DNA from: Sulfurimonas sp.
GTDB taxonomy: Bacteria > Campylobacterota > Campylobacteria > Campylobacterales > Sulfurimonadaceae
DNA: 50,591 nt
Assembly: GCF_028694605.1 (NCBI RefSeq)
Contig: NZ_JAQVKP010000016.1
Coordinates: 1-50,591, forward strand
Reading direction: 5' to 3'
Shown here: positions 41,576 to 50,466 of the stretch, piece by piece
Numbering within the stretch: the stretch's first letter is position 1
Layout: the number at the start of each line of letters is the position of its first letter
Made by a program: the position numbers and the translations under genes
The notes under the pieces: model-generated
What the model was told of the DNA's origin: nothing
What the model saw: only the letters and a program-made list of their open reading frames with translations
Databases searched by the model: none

Positions 41576-43738
41576 TTACTTTATCTCTTCAGCCATAGAA
41601 TCAAGAACAACAAACAGCTCCTTGGAAGCTTTTTCTGCTTCACTAAATCCTGTAACAATTTTTGACGCATTTTTGATAATACCGCCTTGAATAGCGTCCG
41701 GAATCGCTCTCACTCTATCATGTACAACTTTATGGATTGGGTCAACTTTGGCATAAGAGGATGTTTTTGAAAATGTCTCTTTTCCATCAGAGAGATACCA
41801 TTTTCCAAAACGACAACTTGTATGGTCTGAGAATTTGAAATTGTGGTCATCTTTAAAGACTGCGTTATAGCCGCTTAGTTTAAATGCTATATGGTCAAGT
41901 TTTGCAAGAGTAATAAAGAGTTCGTTGGAAACCTTTTTGTTTGCCAACTGAATATCTTTCGCACCGTCAAGCAACCCATGCAAGCTTTCGTTAAAACGGT
42001 CAAGTTTTTGTAGAGATTCTGACACCTCGCCATCCATCTGTTCTGAAAACTCTTGCATTGCAGAACTGTTTTGCTTAAGAAGGTTGATGTTAAGCTCTAC
42101 TTCATTTGTAGCTCTTTGGGTGCGCTCTGCGAGCTTGCGCACTTCATCGGCGACAACCGCAAATCCACGTCCATGTTCCCCTGCCCGTGCTGCTTCTATG
42201 GCTGCATTGAGTGCCAAAAGATTTGTTTGGTCACTGATATCTTTGATAAGCGAGATAACATTGGAAATTTCAACAACACTGCTGTTGAGCTGATACGCAT
42301 TCTCTCTGCTGCTTTGCATCTTTTGGGATATGTTGTTTAGAGAATAAACCATATCTTCCGTAGAGTTTTTAACATCATCGACTATAATCTCTGTATTTGC
42401 ATTTTTCTCATTAATATCACGAAGTGATGACATATTTTGAACAACACCTGCTTGAACACTTCCAACTCCCCAGACTGCTCCATCGTTTAGCAGTTCTGTT
42501 AATGAAAGAGTCAGTTTGTTTGCTTCAAGACGCTCTTCACTCTCTTTAGAGTGTGCCTGCACTTGCTCTAAACTCGCTTTTGCATCTTCGATAGCTTTAT
42601 ATGCTGCACGTGCCAGATGATTTGCCGATTGCTGGATAAAGCCTATCTCATCTGTTGCACAGTTTGTGATTTTTTTTGAGAAGTCATTTGAAGAGACGAT
42701 AGCGTCTATCTCTTGCTTAAAACGCTCTATGCGTTTTGCAAGGCTGTTGGATATAAAAAAGCTGACACCCACAACTAAAAGAACGATGAAAATACTAAAA
42801 GCGATTCCAAAAATCATACTATTTAAGGCTTGTTCTTGGAGTTTGCTAATGCTTGTTTGAAGGTTTTGTGTTATCTCATCTTCTACTTTTTTGAGCAAAT
42901 CTATTTTTGAGGTGATAGTGCCAAACCAGTGTGTAGCATCGACGCTAAAGCCGCCATTTGGTTTAGAGAGTGCAGTTTTACGCATCTGCTCTACCTCTGT
43001 AACTACCGGTGCGCTCATGGTTTGCGTGTAGAAAGATTTTAACTCCTCCGGAGCTAAGAAGAGAAATTTGCTCATAAAAAGCTCTTGCACATTTAAAAGC
43101 CCGATAAACTTCTCATAAAAACCCTCTGCAAAGTTATCTCGTGAAAATGTCGAGGAGAGTACCGCTCGCTCTAGCCCTGCTCTCTCTTTAGAAGCAAGAA
43201 AATTTACAAATGCGTTGATAAGGTTGTTCATCTTTGCATTTGAGCTCATCTTTGCAATCTCTTCGATAGAGGTGATAAAGTCGTTGTTTGTGTTCGTATA
43301 GTATGTAACAGGTACTCCGACCGCAACGCCAAGAGAGGAGACACCCTCACGAATCTCTTGAAGTTTTTGCATATTTTGCATCGCTTTGGTTATTTTTGCT
43401 TGAAGCTCTGCTACATAACTCTTTGTCTTCATTGTTGCGTGGTACGCTTTGAGCTCTTCATAAGCAGCATCGGTGTCTTTACGAATCGCTTGAAGCTGCG
43501 GTGCAAACTTCTCTCCTTTAGAGCTTATAAACCCAGCAGAAGCGCCACGCTCTTTTTGGAGGTTGTGTACAAGGGCACTACTTTTTTGCGTATAGTAAAC
43601 CATCTCCTCTATCTGCGCTAGAACCTTCACTTCATTGTAACTTTCATAACTCCCTTTGCCTAGAGAGATCAGAATAACGACGATTGGTATGATAGACATC
43701 AAAACCATTTTTAACTTAATTGAAAGGTTATTCAACAT
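41576..43738 (-). CDS. NIT-domain methyl-accepting chemotaxis protein with CZB domain
   Basis: Transmembrane chemoreceptor of 720 residues. Order: TM1 (about 11-27), a NIT (nitrate/nitrite-sensing) domain with [15 protein letters not shown] and [13 protein letters not shown]2 (about 310-332), a short HAMP-like linker, then the signalling hairpin with the conserved tip [20 protein letters not shown] and [21 protein letters not shown] (chemoreceptor zinc-binding) domain ends it, with [24 protein letters not shown] and HKVVHDRVR. It may respond to nitrate or nitrite and, through CZB, to zinc or hypochlorite. Strong RBS (GAGGAG 7 bases upstream). Monocistronic. Confidence 0.9.
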   Translation of the reverse strand: MLNNLSIKLKMVLMSIIPIVVILISLGKGSYESYNEVKVLAQIEEMVYYTQKSSALVHNLQKERGASAGFISSKGEKFAPQLQAIRKDTDAAYEELKAYHATMKTKSYVAELQAKITKAMQNMQKLQEIREGVSSLGVAVGVPVTYYTNTNNDFITSIEEIAKMSSNAKMNNLINAFVNFLASKERAGLERAVLSSTFSRDNFAEGFYEKFIGLLNVQELFMSKFLFLAPEELKSFYTQTMSAPVVTEVEQMRKTALSKPNGGFSVDATHWFGTITSKIDLLKKVEDEITQNLQTSISKLQEQALNSMIFGIAFSIFIVLLVVGVSFFISNSLAKRIERFKQEIDAIVSSNDFSKKITNCATDEIGFIQQSANHLARAAYKAIEDAKASLEQVQAHSKESEERLEANKLTLSLTELLNDGAVWGVGSVQAGVVQNMSSLRDINEKNANTEIIVDDVKNSTEDMVYSLNNISQKMQSSRENAYQLNSSVVEISNVISLIKDISDQTNLLALNAAIEAARAGEHGRGFAVVADEVRKLAERTQRATNEVELNINLLKQNSSAMQEFSEQMDGEVSESLQKLDRFNESLHGLLDGAKDIQLANKKVSNELFITLAKLDHIAFKLSGYNAVFKDDHNFKFSDHTSCRFGKWYLSDGKETFSKTSSYAKVDPIHKVVHDRVRAIPDAIQGGIIKNASKIVTGFSEAEKASKELFVVLDSMAEEIK

Positions 43739-43836
43739 CTTTTACTCCTCTGCTTTTTATTAGTAATTTTATCGCTTATTTTAGCTACTTTGCTATTAAT
43801 TTAATAGTCAGATAATGAAAAAAATCACAAAACACA

Positions 43837-45123
43837 TTAGACAAAAGCCTTTGAGAATGGTTTCTTTAGATTTTCTACGGTATATAACATTCCTTCTGTA
43901 TTTTCCAGTATGTTATCAATGGATTCCTCTTTTTGTATCTTTTCTTCAATATAATCCAACTCGAAAGGTATTTCACTTCCGTATTCATAGTAGTATTTTT
44001 TGCCAAAGTTGTGAAGTCTTGCTGCTATATCATCAGAAAATTCTTTTTTTACTAGCAAAATGTACCTGTTTGTTTCAAAGAGATAAATAGAAAGCTCATT
44101 GTTTTCTATATCTAAAGAGAACTCATGCTTAAGGCTCTTTGCAAAATTGTTATAGATAGCATGCATTTTAACGCCGCCGTATCTATCTATAAATTTTTTA
44201 ATATTTTTTATGCCAATGCAAAAGATAGAAAAGCTATCCTCTTGTGTATTTTTATACTCAGAAACACTTTGAATAAATGAATCTCTTTTTGGAAAATAGT
44301 CAATTTGATTTTTAAATCTATTTAGTTCTGCATATATAGCGTCAAAATTTACAATACTTACCAAATATTTTGTCTCATCTTTAAATATAGAGATATTAAG
44401 ATTGAATTTTTTAAAAATCTTCTTATTTGCATCCATAAGTTCAAATATTTTTTGTTTTGAATCTTTTAGTGTATGTGCAAGAGTGGCATTGCCCATAGAT
44501 ATATATTTGCTATCTTTAAAAATATAGCCAAGATGAAAACAACTAGAATCATCCAAGTCTGTTTTTGTAAAAAATTGCTCTTTAAAACTTTTGTTTGCAT
44601 ATACTATAGCATCTCCATGAAAATAAGCAACAGGAAGAAGAACTTTATCTAAAAGCTGTGCCTGAAGCTCTTTTTCGTGTTTGAGTCTATTTTCAAGCTC
44701 GCTTTGTCTTTTTTCTCTATAAATTGCGATGGCGATTTTTGAGATGGAAGATAAAAACTGATTCATATCTATAGGCTTGATTATAAATTTATCAATCCCA
44801 ATCTCAATAAGCTTTACGAGATACTCCGTATCATTGTGTGCGGATGTAACGATGATGTTTTGATCGCTATTGAGAAGTTTTATATTTTTTGACATCTCTA
44901 TACCATCCATAATAGGCATTGAAATATCTGTGATAACGATATCCTGTCTGTTTTTTTGAAAACTCTCTAATCCCAAGAGACCATTTTTCTCTATGCTTAC
45001 ATCAACAAAAATCTTTCTAATCAACTTCTCTAAATGTTGCGATACATCTTTGTCATCCTCTACATAGAGTACGGAAATATTTTTACAAATTGTACGAAGT
45101 TTTTTGATTTGTTCTCGATCCAT
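43837..45123 (-). CDS. Receiver-PAS protein with degenerate GGDEF domain
   Basis: Response regulator with an N-terminal receiver: EDD near residue 22, phospho-acceptor D in IVITDISMP (about 63), K in IIKPID (about 113). It then has a coiled coil, a PAS-like segment (about 160-270, LLPVAYFHGDAIVYANKSF), and a C-terminal region with GGDEF topology in which the active-site loop reads FETNRYILLVKK. No catalysis is expected. It is the last gene of a four-gene minus-strand set with two histidine kinases and a REC-GGDEF-EAL protein, 10 bases after the preceding kinase. Confidence 0.8.
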   Translation of the reverse strand: MDREQIKKLRTICKNISVLYVEDDKDVSQHLEKLIRKIFVDVSIEKNGLLGLESFQKNRQDIVITDISMPIMDGIEMSKNIKLLNSDQNIIVTSAHNDTEYLVKLIEIGIDKFIIKPIDMNQFLSSISKIAIAIYREKRQSELENRLKHEKELQAQLLDKVLLPVAYFHGDAIVYANKSFKEQFFTKTDLDDSSCFHLGYIFKDSKYISMGNATLAHTLKDSKQKIFELMDANKKIFKKFNLNISIFKDETKYLVSIVNFDAIYAELNRFKNQIDYFPKRDSFIQSVSEYKNTQEDSFSIFCIGIKNIKKFIDRYGGVKMHAIYNNFAKSLKHEFSLDIENNELSIYLFETNRYILLVKKEFSDDIAARLHNFGKKYYYEYGSEIPFELDYIEEKIQKEESIDNILENTEGMLYTVENLKKPFSKAFV

Positions 45124-45133
45124 CTATTGTCCT

Positions 45134-46591
45134 TTATTTTGGAAGTACGATTGTAAACATAACACCGTCTTGCGTATTTTGCACAATGAGTTTGGCATCC
45201 AAGTTCTCTTCAACAATGATTCTTGTCATATAAAGCCCAAGACCAGTCCCATTTTTTTGGCTTTTTGTTGAGAAGTATGGAGTAAATATTTTTGACATAA
45301 TATCCTCTTTGATACCGCCTGCATTATCGCTAATGGCGATAGAGATGGTATTTTCTTGCTCCATGCACTCTATTTTTATCTTTGCCTTTTGGATATTTCG
45401 CTCAACCAATGCCTCTTTTGCATTGGAGACGATGTTTATCATAGCCTGCAACAACTCATCGCTATAAGTAGCAATAGGATAGTTGTCGCAACCGTTGAAA
45501 ACCTCCATTGATATCTTTTGCTCTCGCAGTTCATCTTTGGTAAGCATAAGAAGCTCTCTGATTATATTTTTCAAGTGTACCCTCTCTTTTTTCTTATTTA
45601 CTTGCAAAAAGTTTCTAAAGATATCAATAGTGTTAGAAAGATACTTAACATGCGTATCGATTGTCTTAAGGCTCTGGCTCAGCGTATCATTATCTAGTTC
45701 ATCCATCATCAGATCAAACTCCAAATTGTTGGCTATCATACCGATAGAGGTGATAGGCTGTCTCCACTGATGCGCTATCATGGCGACCATCTCACCCATA
45801 GCGGCTTGCTTTGACTTGAGTTGAAGCTGGCTTGATGCGGCTTTTAGCTCCGTAACATCGATGCTTGTAGCACTATAACCTATGAGTTTTTTTCTATAAT
45901 ACATCGGAGATATAACAATCTGAACCGTATAAAAAGAGCCATCTTTCCTCTTGTTTGTAATCTCTCCTTGCCATTGCACAGACCTATTGAGATTATTCCA
46001 CATATCGGCATATAGCAGATCTGCCGTCTCTTCGCTTCTTAAAATAGCATGTGACTTTCCTATAAGTTCTGCTTTTGTATAGCCGCTTATATATTCAAAA
46101 GGTTTTGAAACATAAGTAATAACACCTTTTATATTTGTTTCTACGTAGATAATATCGTTATCTATCATCGCTTTTTTTGCTTCAAGTTCGCGCTTAATAA
46201 AGAGAGCATCCACAACATTGTTAACGCTCTTAAGAAGTTTGTATATATTGATAGGTTTACTTAAAAACGCTTCTATGGAGAGTTCTATTATCTTCTCCCG
46301 CTCCAAATAATCATCAAAACCGGTTGTAACGATTACCGGAATATTGCATCCATTTTTTCGGATTTCTTTTATCATTTGGTTACCGTCTAAAATAGGCATG
46401 ATTAAATCTGTGATGATAATATCTATCTCATCTTTGTGCTGTGCAAAAATCTCTAACGCTTCTGCTCCATCATGTGCAACATAAATTTTATGAAATATAG
46501 ACTCAATGCTTAGCACTGTGTTTTTTGCTAAGAATTTGCTGTCTTCGACGTACAAAACAGTGATTGATTTAAGCCTGTCAAACTTTTCCAA
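45134..46591 (-). CDS. Receiver-PAS-histidine kinase
   Basis: Soluble hybrid protein. The receiver spans about 1-125 (VEDSK; phospho-acceptor in IIITDLIMP; K in LSKPIN), a PAS domain about 145-260 (FEYISGYTKAELIGKSHAIL), then a HisKA-like dimerisation region with the phospho-histidine in MIAHQWRQPITSIGM (about 280). A HATPase_c domain follows with DNAGGI and GTGLGLYM. No TM helix. The receiver at the N terminus suggests it is activated by an upstream kinase or acts in a phosphorelay. The kinase core is strikingly like that of the upstream gene at 46608, 16 bases away. Confidence 0.88.
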   Translation of the reverse strand: MEKFDRLKSITVLYVEDSKFLAKNTVLSIESIFHKIYVAHDGAEALEIFAQHKDEIDIIITDLIMPILDGNQMIKEIRKNGCNIPVIVTTGFDDYLEREKIIELSIEAFLSKPINIYKLLKSVNNVVDALFIKRELEAKKAMIDNDIIYVETNIKGVITYVSKPFEYISGYTKAELIGKSHAILRSEETADLLYADMWNNLNRSVQWQGEITNKRKDGSFYTVQIVISPMYYRKKLIGYSATSIDVTELKAASSQLQLKSKQAAMGEMVAMIAHQWRQPITSIGMIANNLEFDLMMDELDNDTLSQSLKTIDTHVKYLSNTIDIFRNFLQVNKKKERVHLKNIIRELLMLTKDELREQKISMEVFNGCDNYPIATYSDELLQAMINIVSNAKEALVERNIQKAKIKIECMEQENTISIAISDNAGGIKEDIMSKIFTPYFSTKSQKNGTGLGLYMTRIIVEENLDAKLIVQNTQDGVMFTIVLPK

Positions 46592-46607
46592 ACTACTTTT
46601 CCTACTA

Positions 46608-47774
46608 CTATTTTTTTACTGGCATCACGATACTAAAAACCGCTCCACCATCTTCATTTCTAAAAAACATCTCTGAATTGAGATGTTTTTGTAAAATGAT
46701 TTTTGACATATAAAGCCCAAGACCGGTACCATTTTTCTCTTTTTTTGTTGAAAAATATGGTTCAAATATTTTGTGTATCACATCCTCGCTTATACCGCCT
46801 GCATTATCTTTTATTTCTATAAAAAGATTGTTATCTTTTGTAAAAGTGGATATTGTGATTTTTTTGTTATTATTTTTTTGTGTTTCAAAGGCATCCTTTG
46901 CATTGTTTAGAATGTTAAGAAGCACTTGGTTTAGCTCATTTTTATATGTATTTATTATTAAATCATCGCAACAGTTATTTATTTCCACTTTTATACTGCT
47001 GTGTTCTAACTGTTTTTTGATTAACGATACACTTCTATGTAAAACACTATCTATTTGAACAGCTTCTTTTGTTTTGCTCTCTTTGAAAAAACTCCTAAAA
47101 TCATCTATGGTATGAGAGAGATACTTTATCTGCTTATCTATTTCGTCAATATCATTTTTAAAAAACTCTTTATCAAGCGGCTCATCTTCACTCATAATAA
47201 TGTTAAAGAGCATATTGTTAGAAATCATCCCGATAGAAGTTATGGGTTGTCTCCACTGATGTGCAATCATCTCAAGCATTTCACCCATGATGGCATTTTT
47301 TGATTGTAAAACAAGCATCTCTTCATGCTCTCTAATTTTTTTAACCGCTTGAGTAATTCTTGATTCAAGATTTTCATTCAACCCTTGAAGTTCTTTGACA
47401 CCTTCACATGCACTGATAGCAAAGTTAATTTTTCTCTTAAAATTGCAAAGCATCGCATATATCTCATTGATAGCAACCTCTTTTGAATAGACAAATTTTA
47501 TAAATCCCGCTTTGAGCGGTAAAAAAATAAAATAGTTTTTTGCTTCATCTTGCAAAAGGCACTCTTGCGGATATGTTTTGAGTACAAAATCCATCTCTTT
47601 TCCTGCCGATATTAACGGTTTTATAGCACGATAATCATCGTAGTAACCCACATAGAGTGCTTTTGTGGATTGATAAAAAGTGATGACGATCTCACTCATC
47701 ATGCTCTCTAGCTCAAAAGAGTTTCCTATAGCGCTTAGACATTCGTATGACATTTTCAAATATTTTTCTTTCAT
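46608..47774 (-). CDS. Soluble histidine kinase
   Basis: Sensor kinase of 388 residues without membrane segment or receiver. The N-terminal 120 residues look like a GAF-type sensing domain, then a coiled coil (about 125-160). The phospho-histidine lies in MIAHQWRQPITSIGMI (about 175), followed by N, G1 and G2 boxes (DNAGGISED, GTGLGLYMSKI). It overlaps the REC-GGDEF-EAL gene by 4 bases (ATGA) and precedes the REC-PAS-kinase. Its partners are probably the three receivers of the same set. Confidence 0.86.
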   Translation of the reverse strand: MKEKYLKMSYECLSAIGNSFELESMMSEIVITFYQSTKALYVGYYDDYRAIKPLISAGKEMDFVLKTYPQECLLQDEAKNYFIFLPLKAGFIKFVYSKEVAINEIYAMLCNFKRKINFAISACEGVKELQGLNENLESRITQAVKKIREHEEMLVLQSKNAIMGEMLEMIAHQWRQPITSIGMISNNMLFNIIMSEDEPLDKEFFKNDIDEIDKQIKYLSHTIDDFRSFFKESKTKEAVQIDSVLHRSVSLIKKQLEHSSIKVEINNCCDDLIINTYKNELNQVLLNILNNAKDAFETQKNNNKKITISTFTKDNNLFIEIKDNAGGISEDVIHKIFEPYFSTKKEKNGTGLGLYMSKIILQKHLNSEMFFRNEDGGAVFSIVMPVKK

Positions 47775-49483
47775 AATGTCTCCAAATTTTTAAGATACTC
47801 CGGGGCAGGATAACCTATAAAATAACCCTGCATCGCATCAACTTTAAGCTCTAAAAGAGCATCATAAATCTCTTTTGAACTTACAAACTCTGCGATGACT
47901 CCCATACCAAGCTTATGAGCAAAATCAATTATCGTCTCGACAAAAATGTAAACAAATTTATTATCAAGCATATCTTTTATAAGTGAACCGTCAATCTTGA
48001 TACAATCAGGATTGAGCAAAAATATATGCGCAAAATTTGAGTAACCGCTTCCAAAGTCATCTATGGCTATTTTAACTCCATATTTTTTAAATCGCGCAAT
48101 AAATGCTTTTACAACATTGATATTATCAAGATGCTCCGTCTCTATGATTTCAAAGATAAGTCTCTCTCCTAGATTATGCTCTGCTATGCGCTCTTGAAGT
48201 TTTTGCATCAATGGCTCATTTTTCATATCCTGATAAGAAAAATTGATAGAAAAAGTTTCATTATTATGCAACATCGCATCAATGGCCTTGAAGATAACCA
48301 TTTTAGAAATCTCATTATAAAAACTGTGATTTTTCGCAATTTCTAAAAATTTTCCCGGCAATATCGGCGCTGATGGATCTACCTCATTTTTTATTCGCAT
48401 CAGCACTTCATATTTGAACTTCTTATCTTTTGTCAGGATTGGCTGATAATAAGGGATAATGCTATCATGCTCTATACTGTTTTTTAAGAGCTCTTTTACC
48501 TCTATAATGTTTTTCATATTCTCTCTGTCGTCAGGAACATCCCTAAAACATGCATAGCGCAGACCATATCTTTTAGCATGCAAAAGCGCACGATGCAAGT
48601 TTTCAAGCAGATACTCGCTACCCTGCGCTATTCCCATAGTTACATTGACACTAATATCTTTCACACCTATAATGGAGTACTTTTTTTTATCCAGCACAGC
48701 CAACATATTCTTTACATTGAGTAATACTTCATCGCAGTCAAATGGAAATTCTTGCCTCAGAAGCACAAACTCATCTTTTGAGAGCCTAAATAATTCATAG
48801 CCATATTTTTGAGACTCTTTTCTTAAAAGCTCTGCAACTTGAAAAAGAAGATGGTTACCGTGAGCAAAAGAGTAGTAGTCATTAATAAGCTTAAAATCGT
48901 TGATATTGACTAAAATAGCAAGTTTGATATGCTCATTATCAATAATTTTTTCAAGATATTTTTCATTGTGCAAAGAGGTGAGAGTATCTTTATATAAAAA
49001 ATCCTCATCATTCCATTTTGAAGTATCTAAAAGCTCTTTTTTCATATCTTCATAGTGATACTTCATCATTTTGTTAGCGTAGATATTTTTGACTATAAGA
49101 TATATTTTTTCAAGCATAATACTCATATCTATAGGCTTTAGTAAAAATGCTGCAATGCCTATGTCGATGAGTTTTAAGATTTCATCAACCTCTTTGTGAG
49201 CCGAGACAAGAATAATCTGCTGTTCCTTGTTTACCTCGACTATCTTTTGACAAAGTTCAATACCATCCATCTTTGGCATTTTTAAATCGGTAATAACCAA
49301 ATCATAATCATTTTCTATGTATTTTTCAAAAGCATCTTCGCCATCGACCGCTACATCCACTCTGTCAAAGAGCTTCATGAGCATCTTGTAAACTTGTTCG
49401 CGTATGCTCTGTTCATCCTCTATGTACAGGACGCTCACAGAGCTCCAAAAAACTCTAATCTGCTTTACAAGCTCTAAGTTCAT
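47771..49483 (-). CDS. Receiver-GGDEF-EAL protein, probable c-di-GMP phosphodiesterase
   Basis: Three domains: a receiver (about 1-125; IEDE, phospho-acceptor in VITDLKMP, K in LLKPID), a GGDEF domain (about 160-310) whose active-site loop reads SKDEF, so it is likely non-cyclase, and an EAL domain (about 330-565). The EAL domain has EVLMR (catalytic glutamate), INFSYQD, IIETEH, IDDFGSGYSNFAH, CIKIDGSLIKDM and IAEFVS, so the metal ligands appear intact. Predicted output is phosphorylation-controlled c-di-GMP breakdown. First gene of the four-gene set. ATG has AAGG 8 bases upstream. Confidence 0.88.
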   Translation of the reverse strand: MNLELVKQIRVFWSSVSVLYIEDEQSIREQVYKMLMKLFDRVDVAVDGEDAFEKYIENDYDLVITDLKMPKMDGIELCQKIVEVNKEQQIILVSAHKEVDEILKLIDIGIAAFLLKPIDMSIMLEKIYLIVKNIYANKMMKYHYEDMKKELLDTSKWNDEDFLYKDTLTSLHNEKYLEKIIDNEHIKLAILVNINDFKLINDYYSFAHGNHLLFQVAELLRKESQKYGYELFRLSKDEFVLLRQEFPFDCDEVLLNVKNMLAVLDKKKYSIIGVKDISVNVTMGIAQGSEYLLENLHRALLHAKRYGLRYACFRDVPDDRENMKNIIEVKELLKNSIEHDSIIPYYQPILTKDKKFKYEVLMRIKNEVDPSAPILPGKFLEIAKNHSFYNEISKMVIFKAIDAMLHNNETFSINFSYQDMKNEPLMQKLQERIAEHNLGERLIFEIIETEHLDNINVVKAFIARFKKYGVKIAIDDFGSGYSNFAHIFLLNPDCIKIDGSLIKDMLDNKFVYIFVETIIDFAHKLGMGVIAEFVSSKEIYDALLELKVDAMQGYFIGYPAPEYLKNLETL

Positions 49484-49504
49484 TTTTGTTTACCTTGTTT
49501 TATT

Positions 49505-49554
49505 TTTTGAAGCTAAAAAATTGACAAATGCATTGATGAGATTGTTCATCTTTT
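49505..49554 (-). pseudogene. Fragment of a second NIT-domain chemoreceptor
   Basis: The minus strand reads [15 protein letters not shown], identical to residues in the NIT domain of the receptor at 41576-43738. The DNA matches 39 of 45 bases with 43191-43235, and most differences leave the amino acid unchanged, as in a diverged paralogue that was once under selection. Flanking sequence shows no further receptor similarity and the frame stops after four more codons, so this is a scar in the leader of the next operon. Confidence 0.7.
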
Positions 49555-49555
49555 A

Positions 49556-49625
49556 TTTGACATTGAATGTCCATTGTAACCTCATCCTAGCCCAGCCCTA
49601 TAAGCTTGCATCATCCAATGTCAAA
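49556..49625. repeat. Imperfect inverted repeat of 14 bp
   Basis: Left arm TTTGACATTGAATG (49556-49569), right arm CATCCAATGTCAAA (49612-49625), one mismatch, 42 bases between. The left arm also forms GACATT-G-AATGTC. It directly adjoins the NIT fragment; it could be the end of a decayed mobile element or a regulatory hairpin. Confidence 0.35.
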
Positions 49626-49676
49626 GAGAGAAGAAAAGCTGAAAATGCCAAAGTAATTAATGCATATAAAAACATA

Positions 49677-50315
49677 TCACCCATTCTTACTAGTACAAAA
49701 TTGAGCAAGCATCTCTTCGATTTCTTCATTTGAAGCTACCTGTTTATGAGTATCTCCGATTATATACTGTGATGAAGAGACTCTTTTTGCATTATCTACT
49801 TTTCCGCCTTCAAGCAAAGCATTCATATACTTTGATAACGAGCGCATAACATTGATAACTCTCTCTATTTTTTGACGATGAATATCTTGATATTGCATAA
49901 TATCTACAGCATCCATTAGCTCAAAATTGACTTTTTCCAAAATTTCATCTATCTCTTTTGCATTTTTCAGACCATTTTTATTTATCTCTAAGTACTTTGC
50001 AAAAGCTTTAACATCCGGAAATTTCGTATGCAGCGTAGTAAAAAATTTTACACTGTCATCAAAGTGCGCAATCGTATTTTTCATTAATTTTTGATTTTGT
50101 ATTATTTCATTTGAAATGGCTTCTACATTGTCAAAAATCTCAACAGCCTTTTCCTCACTCTCTCTTGTAACATTATCAAGCTGATAAACCATTTTATTTT
50201 CATCAATAGCGGGCATCGGCAAAAGAGATGCTTCACTCTCTAGTATGGCATCTATATCTAAAGCATCTTCCTGGCTATTTTTTATCAGCAAACAATCCAA
50301 CTCTTCTTGCGTCAT
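49677..50315 (-). CDS. cheZ: CheZ-like CheY-P phosphatase (Helicobacter type)
   Basis: Helical-hairpin phosphatase for CheY-P. The active-site helix reads DIMQYQDIHRQKIERV near residue 155, with the D-x3-Q pair (D-I-H-R-Q) equivalent to D143 and Q147 of E. coli CheZ. As in the remote CheZ of H. pylori, most of the rest is not conserved. A C-terminal tail (EEIEEMLAQF) could bind CheY. From ATG at MTQEEL the length is 212 residues; GGAGAG lies 7 bases upstream. An open frame continues 210 bases further upstream but has no start with a ribosome site. Confidence 0.8.
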   Translation of the reverse strand: MTQEELDCLLIKNSQEDALDIDAILESEASLLPMPAIDENKMVYQLDNVTRESEEKAVEIFDNVEAISNEIIQNQKLMKNTIAHFDDSVKFFTTLHTKFPDVKAFAKYLEINKNGLKNAKEIDEILEKVNFELMDAVDIMQYQDIHRQKIERVINVMRSLSKYMNALLEGGKVDNAKRVSSSQYIIGDTHKQVASNEEIEEMLAQFCTSKNG

Positions 50316-50406
50316 ATTTAACTCTCCGTAAACCAATGACATTAACGGCTTAAAAAACTTAAGTTTTAAAGTCGTTAATTCAATTTGCAAAACAAGTGTA
50401 ATAAAA

Positions 50407-50428
50407 AAGTGTCGCGGAAGTGTCGCGG
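50407..50428. repeat. Tandem 11-bp repeat in cheZ leader
   Basis: AAGTGTCGCGG occurs twice in direct succession, GC-rich inside an AT-rich 151-base gap between the right-edge gene and cheZ. A protein-binding site is possible but unproven. Confidence 0.4.
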
Positions 50429-50466
50429 TAAGAAAAAAATGGACAAAAAAATTACAACTTAATGAC

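Noticed and set aside
49590..49680. 25-codon hydrophobic peptide (MFLYALITLAFSAFLLSL) on the minus strand between cheZ and the NIT fragment
   Set aside because: No ribosome site or known family; it overlaps the cheZ 3' end. It could be another relic, but the support is too weak to list.
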